Shown piece after piece: positions 35,962-44,772 of a DNA stretch of 64,000 nucleotides (its first letter is position 1; each line of letters opens with the position of its first letter). The position numbers and the translations under genes were made by a program. Source of the stretch: Halomonas cupida (GTDB lineage Bacteria; Pseudomonadota; Gammaproteobacteria; Pseudomonadales; Halomonadaceae); assembly GCF_900142755.1 (NCBI RefSeq), contig NZ_FRCA01000005.1:1-64000 (forward strand), in the 5' to 3' direction. A model generated the notes under the pieces. The model was not told where the DNA came from. It was given only the letters and a program-made list of their open reading frames with translations, and ran no database searches.

Positions 35962-36007
35962 TGCACCATAGTAGTGCTCAGTATCAATACTGCACCTTCA
36001 TAGTGCA
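35962..36007. promoter_or_regulatory. Two NtrC boxes upstream of glnA
   Basis: TGCACCATAGTAGTGCT (35962-35978) and TGCACCTTCATAGTGCA (35991-36007), 29 bp apart centre to centre (nearly three helical turns), match the NtrC dyad. A further half site TGCACC is at 35935. The rest of the 517-bp gap from 35632 to 36148 shows no coding frame. Confidence 0.8.
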
Positions 36008-36148
36008 CATCACTGTGATCTGCGCATTCGAATATCGGCTACCTCTTGCGACAGTCACATTGCTGGCACCATTTGCAACACAAAGATACACTTCATTACG
36101 AAGAATCCGCCATCCAGGGTGCCGGTTCTGCCAGCATGGGGTGCCATC

Positions 36149-36706
36149 TTGAAAACAAGCCTGATCATTGACGCGGTATCGGCAGGGAAGTTACTTCCGT
36201 CGCTGCTCGCCACCACGATCCAGTTATCCTCGGTTCATGGCAACAGTGAGGTTCTGGTGGTGGATGATGGCACCCTCGATCAGCAACTGCATGATCTTTC
36301 CAACAGCAATGCGCGTATCGTCCGCTGTCAGGCCTCCACCCTCGGCCAGCGACTCAATATGGCCGCATCCCTCAGCCACGGACGTATGCTTGGCTTCTGC
36401 CAGAACACCCTGGACGTGTCCTGGGTGGAGCGAATGCTGGCCGCTGCCGAAGGACGCACCGGGCTTGTCGACCGCATGAGCTCGGCCAACGGCGTGCCGT
36501 TGATTGAAATGCATCCACTGCGCCGCCTGTTACCGAGTTGGCTGCGCTGGAGACCTCACTACGCAGCACGCGCGTTGGGCGTGGAGCGCACCTGGTTCGA
36601 CCGTATGGGAGGGTTCGATCCATCACTGGAAGGTGATGCCATGGAGGATCTCGCTACACGCCTCAAGGCCTGCCGCGCCAATATCGTGACTCAGGGAATC
36701 TATTAA
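36149..36706 (+). CDS. Glycosyltransferase family 2-like protein, possibly truncated
   Basis: About 185 residues with a GT-A-type N-terminus: LIIDAVSAGKLLPSLLATTI, EVLVVDDGT (nucleotide-sugar Asp), QRLNMAASLSHGRMLGFCQN, and a GLVDRMSS and MGGFDPSLEGDAMEDLATRL acceptor-side block. The usual DxD metal motif after GRMLGF is replaced by CQNTLD. The pattern is like the rSAM/selenodomain-associated transferase 2 group. No good ATG exists; TTG 36149 or GTG 36119 are the likely starts. The stop codon TAA lies inside the left end of a dispersed repeat (R5), so the original C-terminus may have been lost. Function unknown. Confidence 0.55.
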   Translation: MKTSLIIDAVSAGKLLPSLLATTIQLSSVHGNSEVLVVDDGTLDQQLHDLSNSNARIVRCQASTLGQRLNMAASLSHGRMLGFCQNTLDVSWVERMLAAAEGRTGLVDRMSSANGVPLIEMHPLRRLLPSWLRWRPHYAARALGVERTWFDRMGGFDPSLEGDAMEDLATRLKACRANIVTQGIY

Positions 36707-36756
36707 CCCGGCATGCTTTCATGTTGGGTCAATGGCGGTCATTACCTCCAGACAGG
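36700..36756 (+). repeat. Truncated copy (R5) of the TATTAAC repeat element
   Basis: The first 45-50 bp of the element are present: TATTAACCCGGCATGC, the tetraloop CTTT hairpin and the following TTGGGT...ATGGCGG. The sequence then diverges. The left terminus supplies the stop codon of the upstream gene. Confidence 0.75.
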
Positions 36757-36864
36757 GCGATTACCTCGAAATTGAGCCCCCCGTAGCCCACTGAATACCC
36801 TCAAGGTTCCTGTTTCCAACCAAATTGACGTGGTTAAAGCTGGTAGCCGTAACCGGCCAGGCAC

Positions 36865-36870
36865 TATAAT
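36865..36870 (+). promoter_or_regulatory. -10 element upstream of typA
   Basis: Perfect TATAAT with predicted start near 36877, 25 nt before the GTG start of typA. A -35 box with correct spacing is not clear. Confidence 0.4.
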
Positions 36871-36901
36871 GCTGCCCCAATTTTCCCAGCAGGATCGCGT
36901 C

Positions 36902-38728
36902 GTGATCGAGAATCTTCGCAACATAGCCATTATCGCTCACGTCGACCACGGCAAAACCACCCTGGTCGACAAGCTGCTCAGCCAGTCAGGTACCCTGGAC
37001 CGCAAGGCCGAAGGCCAGGAGCGGATCATGGATTCCAATGACCAGGAAAAGGAACGTGGCATCACCATCCTGGCCAAGAACACCGCGATCCGCTGGAGCT
37101 CTCCGGAAGGTCAGGACTACCACATCAATATCGTCGACACCCCAGGGCACGCTGACTTCGGTGGTGAAGTCGAGCGCGTCATGTCGATGGTTGACTCTGT
37201 TCTGCTGCTGGTCGACGCGGTTGACGGCCCCATGCCGCAGACCCGCTTCGTCACCCAGAAGGCCTTCGACCAGGGCCTCAAGCCGATCGTCGTTGTCAAC
37301 AAGATTGACCGCCCCGGAGCTCGCCCTGACTGGGTCATCGATCAGATCTTTGATCTGTTCGACAACCTCGGCGCCACTGACGAGCAGCTCGACTTCCCGA
37401 TCATCTACTGCTCTGCCCTCAACGGTATCGCTGGCCCCGAGCCGGACCAGCTGGCCGAGGACATGACGCCGATGTTCCAGTCCATCGTCGATATCGTCGA
37501 GCCGCCGAAGGTTGAGCTCGATGGACCTCTGCAGATGCAGATCTCGGCACTGGATTACTCCAGCTATGTGGGCGTCATTGGCCTTGGTCGCATCACGCGC
37601 GGCGCAATGTCGGTCAACCAGCAGGTCGTGGTGATCAACAAGGAAGGACAGACTCGCCGCGGCAAGGTCGGTCAGGTCATGACCCACATGGGCCTAGATC
37701 GTGTACCGACCCAGCAGGCCACCGCCGGCGATATCGTCTGCATCACCGGCATCGACGACCTGGCCATCTCCGACACCATCTGTGACCCGGTCGCTGTCGA
37801 GGCGCTGCCACAGCTGACTGTCGATGAGCCGACCGTGTCCATGACCTTCCAGGTCAACGATTCACCGTTCGCCGGCAAGGACGGCAAGTTCGTCACCAGC
37901 CGCAACATCAAGGACCGTCTCGAACAGGAGCTGATCCACAACGTTGCACTGCGCGTCGAACAGGGCGAGTCCCCGGAGAAGTTCATTGTTTCCGGTCGTG
38001 GTGAACTTCACCTCTCGGTGCTGATCGAAACCATGCGTCGTGAAGGCTTCGAAGTGGCAGTAGGCCGCCCGGAAGTCATCATTCGTGACATCGATGGCGT
38101 CAAGCAGGAGCCGTACGAGGAAGTCATCATCGACTGCGAGGAGCAGCATCAAGGGTCGATCATGGAAGAGCTCGGTTACCGCAAGGGCGAGCTCAAGAAC
38201 ATGAATCCGGATGGCAAGGGCCGAGTGCGTCTCGACTTCATCATCCCGGCACGTGGCCTGATCGGCTTCCGTGGCCAGTTCCTGACCCTGACCTCCGGTA
38301 CCGGTATCCTCACCAGCCGCTTCGACCATTACGGTCCGCTGCGCCCTGATGCCGCCATCGAGCGTCGCAACGGCGTACTGGTATCAATGGTGCCCGGCAA
38401 GGCGCTGGCCTATGCCCTCTATGCCCTGCAGGAACGCGGCAAGCTGATCATCGACCACGGCACCGAGGTCTATGAAGGCATGCTGGTGGGTATCAACAAC
38501 CGTGCCAATGACATGGTGGTCAACCCGACCAAGGGCAAGAAGCTCGATAACATGCGTGCCTCCGGCAACGATGAGAACATCGTGCTGACTCCGCCGATCC
38601 GCTTCACACTGGAGCAGGCCATCGAGTTTCTCGATGATGACGAACTGGTCGAGATTACTCCCAACCACATTCGTCTGCGCAAGAAGTTCCTGACCGAGAA
38701 CGAACGCAAGCGCGCCGGCAAGAAGTAA
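36902..38728 (+). CDS. typA: Ribosome-binding GTPase TypA/BipA
   Basis: A 608-residue translational GTPase involved in 50S assembly and stress adaptation. G1 [16 protein letters not shown]2 region [12 protein letters not shown]3 [16 protein letters not shown]4 [13 protein letters not shown], then domains II, III/V and the BipA-specific C-terminal domain ([21 protein letters not shown], ending [11 protein letters not shown]). I choose GTG 36902 because [17 protein letters not shown] is the known family N-terminus and AGGA precedes it; the earlier in-frame ATGs would add about 10-24 residues over the promoter. Confidence 0.95.
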   Translation: MIENLRNIAIIAHVDHGKTTLVDKLLSQSGTLDRKAEGQERIMDSNDQEKERGITILAKNTAIRWSSPEGQDYHINIVDTPGHADFGGEVERVMSMVDSVLLLVDAVDGPMPQTRFVTQKAFDQGLKPIVVVNKIDRPGARPDWVIDQIFDLFDNLGATDEQLDFPIIYCSALNGIAGPEPDQLAEDMTPMFQSIVDIVEPPKVELDGPLQMQISALDYSSYVGVIGLGRITRGAMSVNQQVVVINKEGQTRRGKVGQVMTHMGLDRVPTQQATAGDIVCITGIDDLAISDTICDPVAVEALPQLTVDEPTVSMTFQVNDSPFAGKDGKFVTSRNIKDRLEQELIHNVALRVEQGESPEKFIVSGRGELHLSVLIETMRREGFEVAVGRPEVIIRDIDGVKQEPYEEVIIDCEEQHQGSIMEELGYRKGELKNMNPDGKGRVRLDFIIPARGLIGFRGQFLTLTSGTGILTSRFDHYGPLRPDAAIERRNGVLVSMVPGKALAYALYALQERGKLIIDHGTEVYEGMLVGINNRANDMVVNPTKGKKLDNMRASGNDENIVLTPPIRFTLEQAIEFLDDDELVEITPNHIRLRKKFLTENERKRAGKK

Positions 38729-38737
38729 GATGCATGT

Positions 38738-38772
38738 GCCTCGTGTTCAGCGCCTGGCGTTGAATACGAGGC
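38738..38772 (+). terminator. Hairpin downstream of typA
   Basis: 12-bp stem GCCTCGTGTTCA / TGAATACGAGGC with one G-U pair and an 11-base loop, 10 bp after the typA stop. No U-tract; an intrinsic terminator is possible but not proven. Confidence 0.5.
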
Positions 38773-38880
38773 GCCTGACCCTGAGTGCCAGGACTGCACA
38801 ACGGTAGTGGGTTGGAGCTATGCTTGGGGATACCAGTCCATTGGCTGAACCTGATCATTGACAGACAAGGAGCATCTTGC

Positions 38881-39183
38881 ATGCACAAGCATGTCGAATG
38901 GGACGACCCGGGCGCGGACAGCGTCGAGAAATACTTTGCCGACAAGCCTGACGAATACCCGACGGCACATATCGGCAGCATCATCGCTGGCCGCTACCAT
39001 GGTTACTCCGTACGTGTTCGCGTCGAAGCCCGCGTTGATGATGTCAGCATCGGCGACGTTGTTGCGCTGATTTCCGTGCGTAGCGGTGAACGCACCAGGA
39101 ACACCGGTGAACTCGCCATCGGTGATACCGTTCGCCTGCCCGACAACCTGCGCGCACTGGCTCCCCGCGTCGCCAGCAAGTAG
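38881..39183 (+). CDS. Hypothetical 100-residue protein
   Basis: I do not recognise this protein. AAGGAG lies nine bases before ATG 38881. The acidic N-terminus (HKHVEWDDPGADSVEKYFAD) is followed by a compact region with alternating beta-like segments (YSVRVRVEARVDDVSIGDVV, ALISVRSGERTRNTGELAIG, DTVRLPDNLRALAPRVASK). No signal peptide, membrane helix or cysteine is present. It stands alone between typA and a lipoprotein gene. Codon use is like the neighbours, so it is likely real. Confidence 0.65.
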   Translation: MHKHVEWDDPGADSVEKYFADKPDEYPTAHIGSIIAGRYHGYSVRVRVEARVDDVSIGDVVALISVRSGERTRNTGELAIGDTVRLPDNLRALAPRVASK

Positions 39184-39438
39184 TCCCGCCCCTACACGTC
39201 ACACCGAGACACTGGCCATGTTCTGTGGCCGGTGGCTTGGCATGTTGTCTGCACGCTACTCCCGCCCCTCAAGCTCCTCATCTCATCAAGTACCCCATCT
39301 CGTCAGGTTTATTACCGCACAGGTACTGCGCCCTACCTGCTCGCTTCGGACAAGGATGTCATCCTTTGACTAATGGCTGAGTCTCCTGAACGTGTCAGCA
39401 TCAGACACACGTACGGAATCCACTGAAGGGGACTCAGG

Positions 39439-40704
39439 ATGACAACTACAAGAATCTCAGGCGCCCTGCGCCTTTCCATGATTGTATTGGCTATCGTCAG
39501 CTTGACAGGCTGCTCCAGTAGCGGTGGCGGCGGCAGTGACAGCCCTCGCCCTCCGGCCACAGAAATGACCTCGAGCAATGGCGACAGTGAAAGCAGTGGT
39601 AGCGACACCAGTACCAGCACTGGCAATGGGGGCAACAGCAGTCCCAGCACTGACAATGGGGGCGACAATAGCACCAGCACTGGCAATGAGGGCGACAACA
39701 GTACCAGCACTGGCAATGAGGGCAACAACAGCACCAGCACTGGCAATGGGGGCGACAACAGTACCAGCACTGGCAATGAGGGCAACAACAGCACCAGCAC
39801 TGGCAATGGGGGCGACAACAGTACCAGCACTGGCAATGAGGGCAACAACAGCACCAGCACTGGCAATGGGGGCAACAGCAGCACTGGCCCGGAAGTCACA
39901 CCGCCCCCTGTCTACGGCACGCTGACGGATGGCATCCCCGATGATGAGACTCTGACCCTGAACACGGCAAACCTCAGTCAGACAACCTCCAGGGACGGGT
40001 TTACAGGAGGACGCTCATCACTATCCAACCAGGCCACTATCGAAGTCGTCACCGAGTCTCATGTCCGTCTCCGCGACCCGGCGTCGGGCGTGAATACCTT
40101 GCTGAAAAAAGCTCCCGATGGCCGGTACTCTGATGGGGAGATAACACTGGTTCTAACCCCGACAGATTGGCTGGATTACACCAAAATGGGTGTCTGGATC
40201 AGCACCGATGACGACCCCAGTCAACTCAACTATCGCGGGTTCGTCGGTGGCTACCCGACTCTCAGTACCGATATGCCGACCTCCGGCACCGCTAGTTACC
40301 ACGGCGGCACCCGCGGTGTTGCCAGCAGTAACCGCGCCTCCAACTCCATTGAAGGCAACGCCAACATGACGGTGGACTTCACCGATGGCACTCTCAACGG
40401 CGCCTTTACTGATATGCGGGTCGCGAGCTCCGTCTACACCTCTGCAACCGGAAGCCCAAGGACTGACCACACGCCCAGGCCCTGGAATGATGTCAGCTTC
40501 ACCGCCAACCTGAACGACAACACCTTCGCGGGTCGCACCCGGGTGACTTCTGTCCCGGATTCCGCCGAAGCCTTCAATGCCGATGCTTCTGGAGATATTG
40601 AAGGCCGCTTCTTCGGGCCACAGGCAGCCGAGGCGGGCGGGGCCTGGTCGCTGAAAGACAGCAGTGGCAACAGTGCAGCAGGTCACTTTGCCGTCAAACA
40701 GTGA
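39439..40704 (+). CDS. TbpB-like surface lipoprotein with decapeptide repeat stalk (Slam substrate candidate)
   Basis: A 421-residue lipoprotein: signal peptide with lipobox LTGC (Cys at residue 25), a Gly/Ser-rich tether, then nine tandem 10-residue units STSTGNxGxN at about 58-147, and a C-terminal beta-rich domain ending FFGPQAAEAGGAWSLKDSS and GHFAVKQ. The 'G-x-F-x-GP-x-A-x-E-x-GG' ending is the mark of the transferrin-binding-protein-B-like handle-barrel fold. The next gene encodes a Slam-type translocator. Together these suggest the lipoprotein is flipped to the cell surface. Ligand unknown (heme, metal or glycoprotein are examples in the family). Confidence 0.75.
   Translation: MTTTRISGALRLSMIVLAIVSLTGCSSSGGGGSDSPRPPATEMTSSNGDSESSGSDTSTSTGNGGNSSPSTDNGGDNSTSTGNEGDNSTSTGNEGNNSTSTGNGGDNSTSTGNEGNNSTSTGNGGDNSTSTGNEGNNSTSTGNGGNSSTGPEVTPPPVYGTLTDGIPDDETLTLNTANLSQTTSRDGFTGGRSSLSNQATIEVVTESHVRLRDPASGVNTLLKKAPDGRYSDGEITLVLTPTDWLDYTKMGVWISTDDDPSQLNYRGFVGGYPTLSTDMPTSGTASYHGGTRGVASSNRASNSIEGNANMTVDFTDGTLNGAFTDMRVASSVYTSATGSPRTDHTPRPWNDVSFTANLNDNTFAGRTRVTSVPDSAEAFNADASGDIEGRFFGPQAAEAGGAWSLKDSSGNSAAGHFAVKQ
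39610..39879 (+). repeat. 9 x 30-bp in-frame tandem repeat in lipoprotein gene
   Basis: Nine units of 30 bp encode STSTGNxGxN. The last part shows a 60-bp higher-order period (GGDN and EGNN units alternate, nearly identical in DNA). This is a slippage-prone stalk; lengths should vary between strains. Confidence 0.9.
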
Positions 40705-40781
40705 CCGTGGCTGACACAGGGCGGAACCTGTCCAATAGGGCTGGTACCGCCCCACGTCAACAGAAATATAGGAAAGGCTCG

Positions 40782-42110
40782 ATGCCATTGCACCACGTAT
40801 CCCTTCGCTTATCGTCGCTCCATGCACTGATATGGCTGCTTATACCTGCAAGCGCCCTCGCCTTGCCTGACCAGCCGTCACGACAGATAAAGCCCGTAGC
40901 GGCAGTAACAGCGGCCCAGCTGGTGGAGGAAGGCGAACTGGATCAAGCCAGGAGTTTGCTCCACGAAGCACTGCCACATTTTCCGGACAATTCCTATATT
41001 CTGTTCCAACTTGGCATGCTTTCCGTCGCCGAGCAGGATTACCCCGCGGCTATCCAGCGTTTCCGCACTATCCTGGTCAACCACCCGAAAGCGACACGGG
41101 TACGCCTCGAGCTGGGACGCGCACTATTCAACAACGGCGATGATGACGATGCCGAACGCCAGTTCCGCTTCGCCCGCAGCGGCGATCTGCCCGCCGAGGT
41201 CAATACCCATATCGACCGCTACCTCGCCGCCATTCATCAACGCAGAACCTTCCGCTGGGATGCCTCCTTCGCCGTGGCACCGGACACCAATATCAATGCC
41301 GCTCCCAGCATCGAGGAAATCAGCATCTTTGGTCTGCCTTTCCGTCTCTCCGACGATGCCAAACGCCAGACCGGTGTTGGCCTGACGCTGAACGGCAGTG
41401 CGGAATGGACACCTCATCTCACCGATACCACCAGGCTGCGGGTCGGAGGGACGCTGTCACGTACCGACTACAAGGGGGGAGAATTTGATGACACGCTCGC
41501 CAACGTCTGGCTCGGCCCCAACTACCGAGTCGGTAACACCGAGCTGAGCACACTGCTGACAGGCACCTATCGCTGGTATGGCAACGAGCCCTATAACCAT
41601 GCGCTGGGTATCCGTCAGGAAGTGGACTACGACCTGTCGTCACGAACGCGATTCAGCACGGCGCTGGAACACCAGTGGGTCCAGCATGATTCCGTCACCA
41701 GTCTCGACGGCACTCGCACCGATTGGACAGGACAGTGGCAATACACTCTGACACCATCCAGCGGCATGATGGCACTGGTTGGCGTTTCACGAGAGTCGAC
41801 CCAGCTCGACATCCTCTCCAATACCATCTACCGCGGCGGTGTTGGTTATTACCAGGAGTTGTACCGCGGCATCTCGGTACTGCTGCAGCCCGAGTATCTC
41901 GAGGCCCATTACGATGCCGAAATACCAGCCTTCGGCGTCGAGCGCCGCGATCAGTTATGGCGTGCCCGGCTGACGCTATCCAACCGTCAGTGGGTCTATC
42001 ACGGATACTCCCCGACCCTGTCATTCATCCACTCGGAGCGCGACAGCAACATCGACCTCTACAGCTATGATCGCAACCAGTTCCAGCTCGGGGTGACCCG
42101 GCTCTACTGA
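40782..42110 (+). CDS. Slam-like surface lipoprotein assembly modifier (TPR plus DUF560 barrel)
   Basis: A 442-residue outer-membrane protein. A signal peptide (about 1-27, ending ASALA) is followed by a TPR-like periplasmic domain (about 35-150: AAQLVEEGELDQARSLLHEA, LGMLSVAEQDYPAAIQRFRT, LELGRALFNNGDDDDAERQF) and then a C-terminal beta-barrel of about 14 strands, ending in the aromatic FQLGVTRLY. This layout is that of Slam translocators that deliver lipoproteins to the surface. AGGAAAGG precedes ATG 40782. It is 77 bp after the lipoprotein gene on the same strand. I call the pair by architecture; the sequence identity to known Slams is likely low. Confidence 0.75.
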   Translation: MPLHHVSLRLSSLHALIWLLIPASALALPDQPSRQIKPVAAVTAAQLVEEGELDQARSLLHEALPHFPDNSYILFQLGMLSVAEQDYPAAIQRFRTILVNHPKATRVRLELGRALFNNGDDDDAERQFRFARSGDLPAEVNTHIDRYLAAIHQRRTFRWDASFAVAPDTNINAAPSIEEISIFGLPFRLSDDAKRQTGVGLTLNGSAEWTPHLTDTTRLRVGGTLSRTDYKGGEFDDTLANVWLGPNYRVGNTELSTLLTGTYRWYGNEPYNHALGIRQEVDYDLSSRTRFSTALEHQWVQHDSVTSLDGTRTDWTGQWQYTLTPSSGMMALVGVSRESTQLDILSNTIYRGGVGYYQELYRGISVLLQPEYLEAHYDAEIPAFGVERRDQLWRARLTLSNRQWVYHGYSPTLSFIHSERDSNIDLYSYDRNQFQLGVTRLY

Positions 42111-42348
42111 GTGATTTCACTATCCGGTTGCCTACCGCCCGCCCCATCAGCCAGTCGTCTCCGCTCACCCGAACCGATTGACTCGCGTCCCACCAGCCCC
42201 CTTCGCCAACGGCGACTAAACGCACGCTGACTAGCCAGACGTGGTGGACTTGTCGCACAGTTAGCATATCCGAGTATTGTACCCGGACAATTGGCGAGCC
42301 AGACTCAAGGACAGGAGTCGGCACCGTTTCCACGCCAACGGACCCCGC

Positions 42349-43797
42349 ATGAGTACCGATAACGTCTGGACACACAAGGGCACTTTCCTGCTCGCTGCCG
42401 TGGGATCGGCGGTTGGCCTCGGTAACCTATGGCGCTTTCCTTACCTGGTTGGTGAGCATGGCGGTGGCGCCTTTATCCTCGTCTACGCCGTCTGCGTGCT
42501 GGCCATTGGCGTACCGATCCTGATCGCTGAAGTCCTGCTCGGGCGCAGCAGTCGACGCAGCCCGATCATGGGCATGCAGTTTCTGACCCGCTGCCATGGT
42601 GCTTCTCGCGGCTGGGAGGTCATTGGCTGGTTGAGTGCCTTCTCGGCCATTCTGGTGTTGAGCTTCTACTCGGTGATCAGTGGTTGGGCGCTGCATTACC
42701 TGTGGGAAATGCTCACCGGCAAACTGCGCGAGGCCACCAGCATCAGCATGCAACAGGACTTCGCCGCGCTGCTCGACTCTCCGCTACTGCTCACCCTGTA
42801 CCACACTCTGTTCATCGTCGGCTGTGCCATCATCGTGGCACGTGGCATCCATCGCGGGCTGGAGCGGACGTTACGTGTATTGATGCCTCTGCTGCTGCTG
42901 ATCCTCATGCTGGTGGTGTTCTATGCCGGCTCAGTCGGCGATATGTCAGCCGCCGCGGACTTCCTGCTGTCCTTTGATGTCGAGCGCTTGAGTCTCGAAG
43001 GTTGGCTCGAGGCCATGGGGCAGTCCTTCTTCACGCTGAGCCTCGGCATGGGGGCGATCATGGCCTACGGCGCCTACATGTCCAGTGACGCCTCGCTGAC
43101 CCTGACCGCATTCAGCATTGCGCTCATCGATACCCTTGTGGCGATACTCGCGGGCCTGGCAATCTTCGCACTGGTGTTCGGCGCGGGTCTGGCCCCCGAT
43201 TCCGGCCCGGGCCTGATGTTCATCTCGTTGCCATTGGCTTTTTCCGCCATGCCCTATGGCGCGCTGCTCGGCAGCCTGTTCTTCCTGCTGGTACTGGGCG
43301 CCGCAGCCAGTTCAGCGGTCTCGCTGATCGAGCCGGTCGCGGCCTGGCTGGTGGAGCGCTTTGCGCTGGCCCGCGCAGTGGCGACTGGCGTGGTAGTCAT
43401 CATTGCCTGGTCGCTGGGGCTAGCCACCGTGGTCAGTTTCAATCTGTGGCAAGCCGATAGTCCCTTCCACCAGTGGTTCGGCCTTTCCGCGTTCAATGTC
43501 TTCGAGTTGATCAGCCACGTCACCCTGCCGTTATGCGGATTGCTGATAGCGCTGTTCGCAGGCTGGGCGTTGACCCCGACAGAGTCACACAAGGAAATGC
43601 ATACCCGCTCACAGTGGTTGCACCTGTGGTGGCTGTTGATTCGGTTCGTTGCCCCCACCGGCGTGGCCTTTGTGTTTCTGCGTGCCCTGCCGTGGATCGA
43701 AGGTTATCTGTTGCCGACCCTGGGCGCGGTGATCATCGTCGGCGCTTTCGCCGCCAGCCGTGTCCTTGTCAGCCACCCCGGAGCCGACAGCACATGA
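42349..43797 (+). CDS. Sodium-dependent transporter, NSS/SNF family
   Basis: A 482-residue sodium symporter with 12 helices. TM1 GTFLLAAVGSAVGLGNLWRFPYL holds the Na+-site Gly-Asn-x-x-Arg-Phe-Pro pattern; TM3 to TM6 follow, with SLGMGAIMAYGAYMS in TM6. The substrate is probably an amino acid. ATG 42349 (MSTDNVWTHKG) is chosen by the family N-terminus; the ribosome-binding site is weak. Upstream, 238 bp (42111-42348) show no gene. Confidence 0.92.
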   Translation: MSTDNVWTHKGTFLLAAVGSAVGLGNLWRFPYLVGEHGGGAFILVYAVCVLAIGVPILIAEVLLGRSSRRSPIMGMQFLTRCHGASRGWEVIGWLSAFSAILVLSFYSVISGWALHYLWEMLTGKLREATSISMQQDFAALLDSPLLLTLYHTLFIVGCAIIVARGIHRGLERTLRVLMPLLLLILMLVVFYAGSVGDMSAAADFLLSFDVERLSLEGWLEAMGQSFFTLSLGMGAIMAYGAYMSSDASLTLTAFSIALIDTLVAILAGLAIFALVFGAGLAPDSGPGLMFISLPLAFSAMPYGALLGSLFFLLVLGAAASSAVSLIEPVAAWLVERFALARAVATGVVVIIAWSLGLATVVSFNLWQADSPFHQWFGLSAFNVFELISHVTLPLCGLLIALFAGWALTPTESHKEMHTRSQWLHLWWLLIRFVAPTGVAFVFLRALPWIEGYLLPTLGAVIIVGAFAASRVLVSHPGADST

Positions 43798-43854
43798 CAT
43801 GACCCCAGACCCGCCGGAAGAGCCCACTCCACGCTCTCACAAGGCATCAAGATC

Positions 43855-43864
43855 AACAACAATA
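43855..43864 (+). promoter_or_regulatory. CA motif overlapping livG translation-initiation region
   Basis: AACAACAATA lies only four bases before the CAGGA ribosome-binding site of livG, where bound Hfq/Crc would block initiation. Role inferred from the motif. Confidence 0.5.
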
Positions 43865-43875
43865 TCTCAGGATTC

Positions 43876-44655
43876 ATGGCCGCTATGACACCGATAATCG
43901 ATGTGCGTCACGTCAACAAGGCCTTTGGTGGCCTGCATGTCATCAACGACTGTTCGATACAGGTCGAGAAGGGCTCGATCACTGGGCTGATCGGCCCCAA
44001 CGGGGCAGGCAAGTCGACGCTGTTCAATATCATTGCCGGGGCCCTGCCGCTGGATTCCGGCCAGGTCCTGCTGGATGGTGAGGACATCACCAACTGGCCC
44101 GCCAATGCACTGTTCCACAAGGGGCTGTTACGCACGTTCCAGATTGCCCATGAATTCTCGAGCATGACAGCGCTGGAAAACCTGATGATGGTGCCGCCCA
44201 GTCAGCCGGGTGAGTCGCTCAAGAGTGTCTGGCTGACGCCTCGTCGCGTGCGTGAACAGGAAAACGAGGTCAAGCAGCGTGCTCTGGAAGTCATCGATTT
44301 CATCGGCCTCAACCACGTGCGCAACGAACTTGCCGGTAATCTATCCGGCGGTCAGAAGAAGCTGCTGGAACTGGGTCGCACCATGATGACCGAGGCCCGA
44401 GTGGTGCTGCTCGATGAAATCGCCGCCGGGGTCAATCGCACGTTGCTGGGCGACCTGGTGGGCAATATCGAGAGACTCAACCGTGAGCTCGGCTACACCT
44501 TCCTGGTCATCGAACACGACATGGACATGATTGCGCGGCTGTGCGATCCCGTGATCGTGCTCGCCCAGGGGACGGTCATGGTGCAGGGCTCGATCGAGGA
44601 GATCCAGAACAACCCGGAGGTCATCGAGGCCTATTTTGGCGCCGGTGCCGCCTGA
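43876..44655 (+). CDS. livG: Branched-chain amino acid-type ABC transporter ATP-binding protein LivG
   Basis: A 259-residue ATPase. Walker A GLIGPNGAGKSTLFN, the LivG-type RTFQIAHEFSSMTALENLMM Q-loop region, signature LSGGQKKLLELGRTMM, Walker B VVLLDEIAAGVN and the switch His in LVIEHDMDMI are all there. It works with LivF, LivH, LivM and a LivK-like binding protein. It is the first gene of livGFHM. The unusual 'DEI' in place of 'DEP' after Walker B is common in LivG. Start ATG 43876 has CAGGA close upstream. Confidence 0.9.
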   Translation: MAAMTPIIDVRHVNKAFGGLHVINDCSIQVEKGSITGLIGPNGAGKSTLFNIIAGALPLDSGQVLLDGEDITNWPANALFHKGLLRTFQIAHEFSSMTALENLMMVPPSQPGESLKSVWLTPRRVREQENEVKQRALEVIDFIGLNHVRNELAGNLSGGQKKLLELGRTMMTEARVVLLDEIAAGVNRTLLGDLVGNIERLNRELGYTFLVIEHDMDMIARLCDPVIVLAQGTVMVQGSIEEIQNNPEVIEAYFGAGAA

Positions 44656-44716
44656 GCGATTTCCGTCGCGCGATCATCGGCAACACCGGAAGAACACAAC
44701 GACGACAGACTGGCGT

Positions 44717-44728
44717 CACAACAACAAG
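44717..44728 (+). promoter_or_regulatory. CA motif in livG-livF intergenic leader
   Basis: CACAACAACAAG about 45 nt upstream of the livF start codon in a 117-bp gap that has no other features. Possible Hfq/Crc site. Confidence 0.4.
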
Positions 44729-44772
44729 TGGACCCTCCCGAAAGGCAGGTCCGATAACGCAGAGAAACCATT

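Noticed and set aside
39610..39879. CRISPR-like regular repeat
   Set aside because: Units are contiguous without spacers and lie in a coding frame.
39578..39925. Frame +2 translation of the 30-bp array (APALAMRATT repeats)
   Set aside because: Any 30-bp array is open in several frames; the lipoprotein frame has lipobox, domain and downstream partner.
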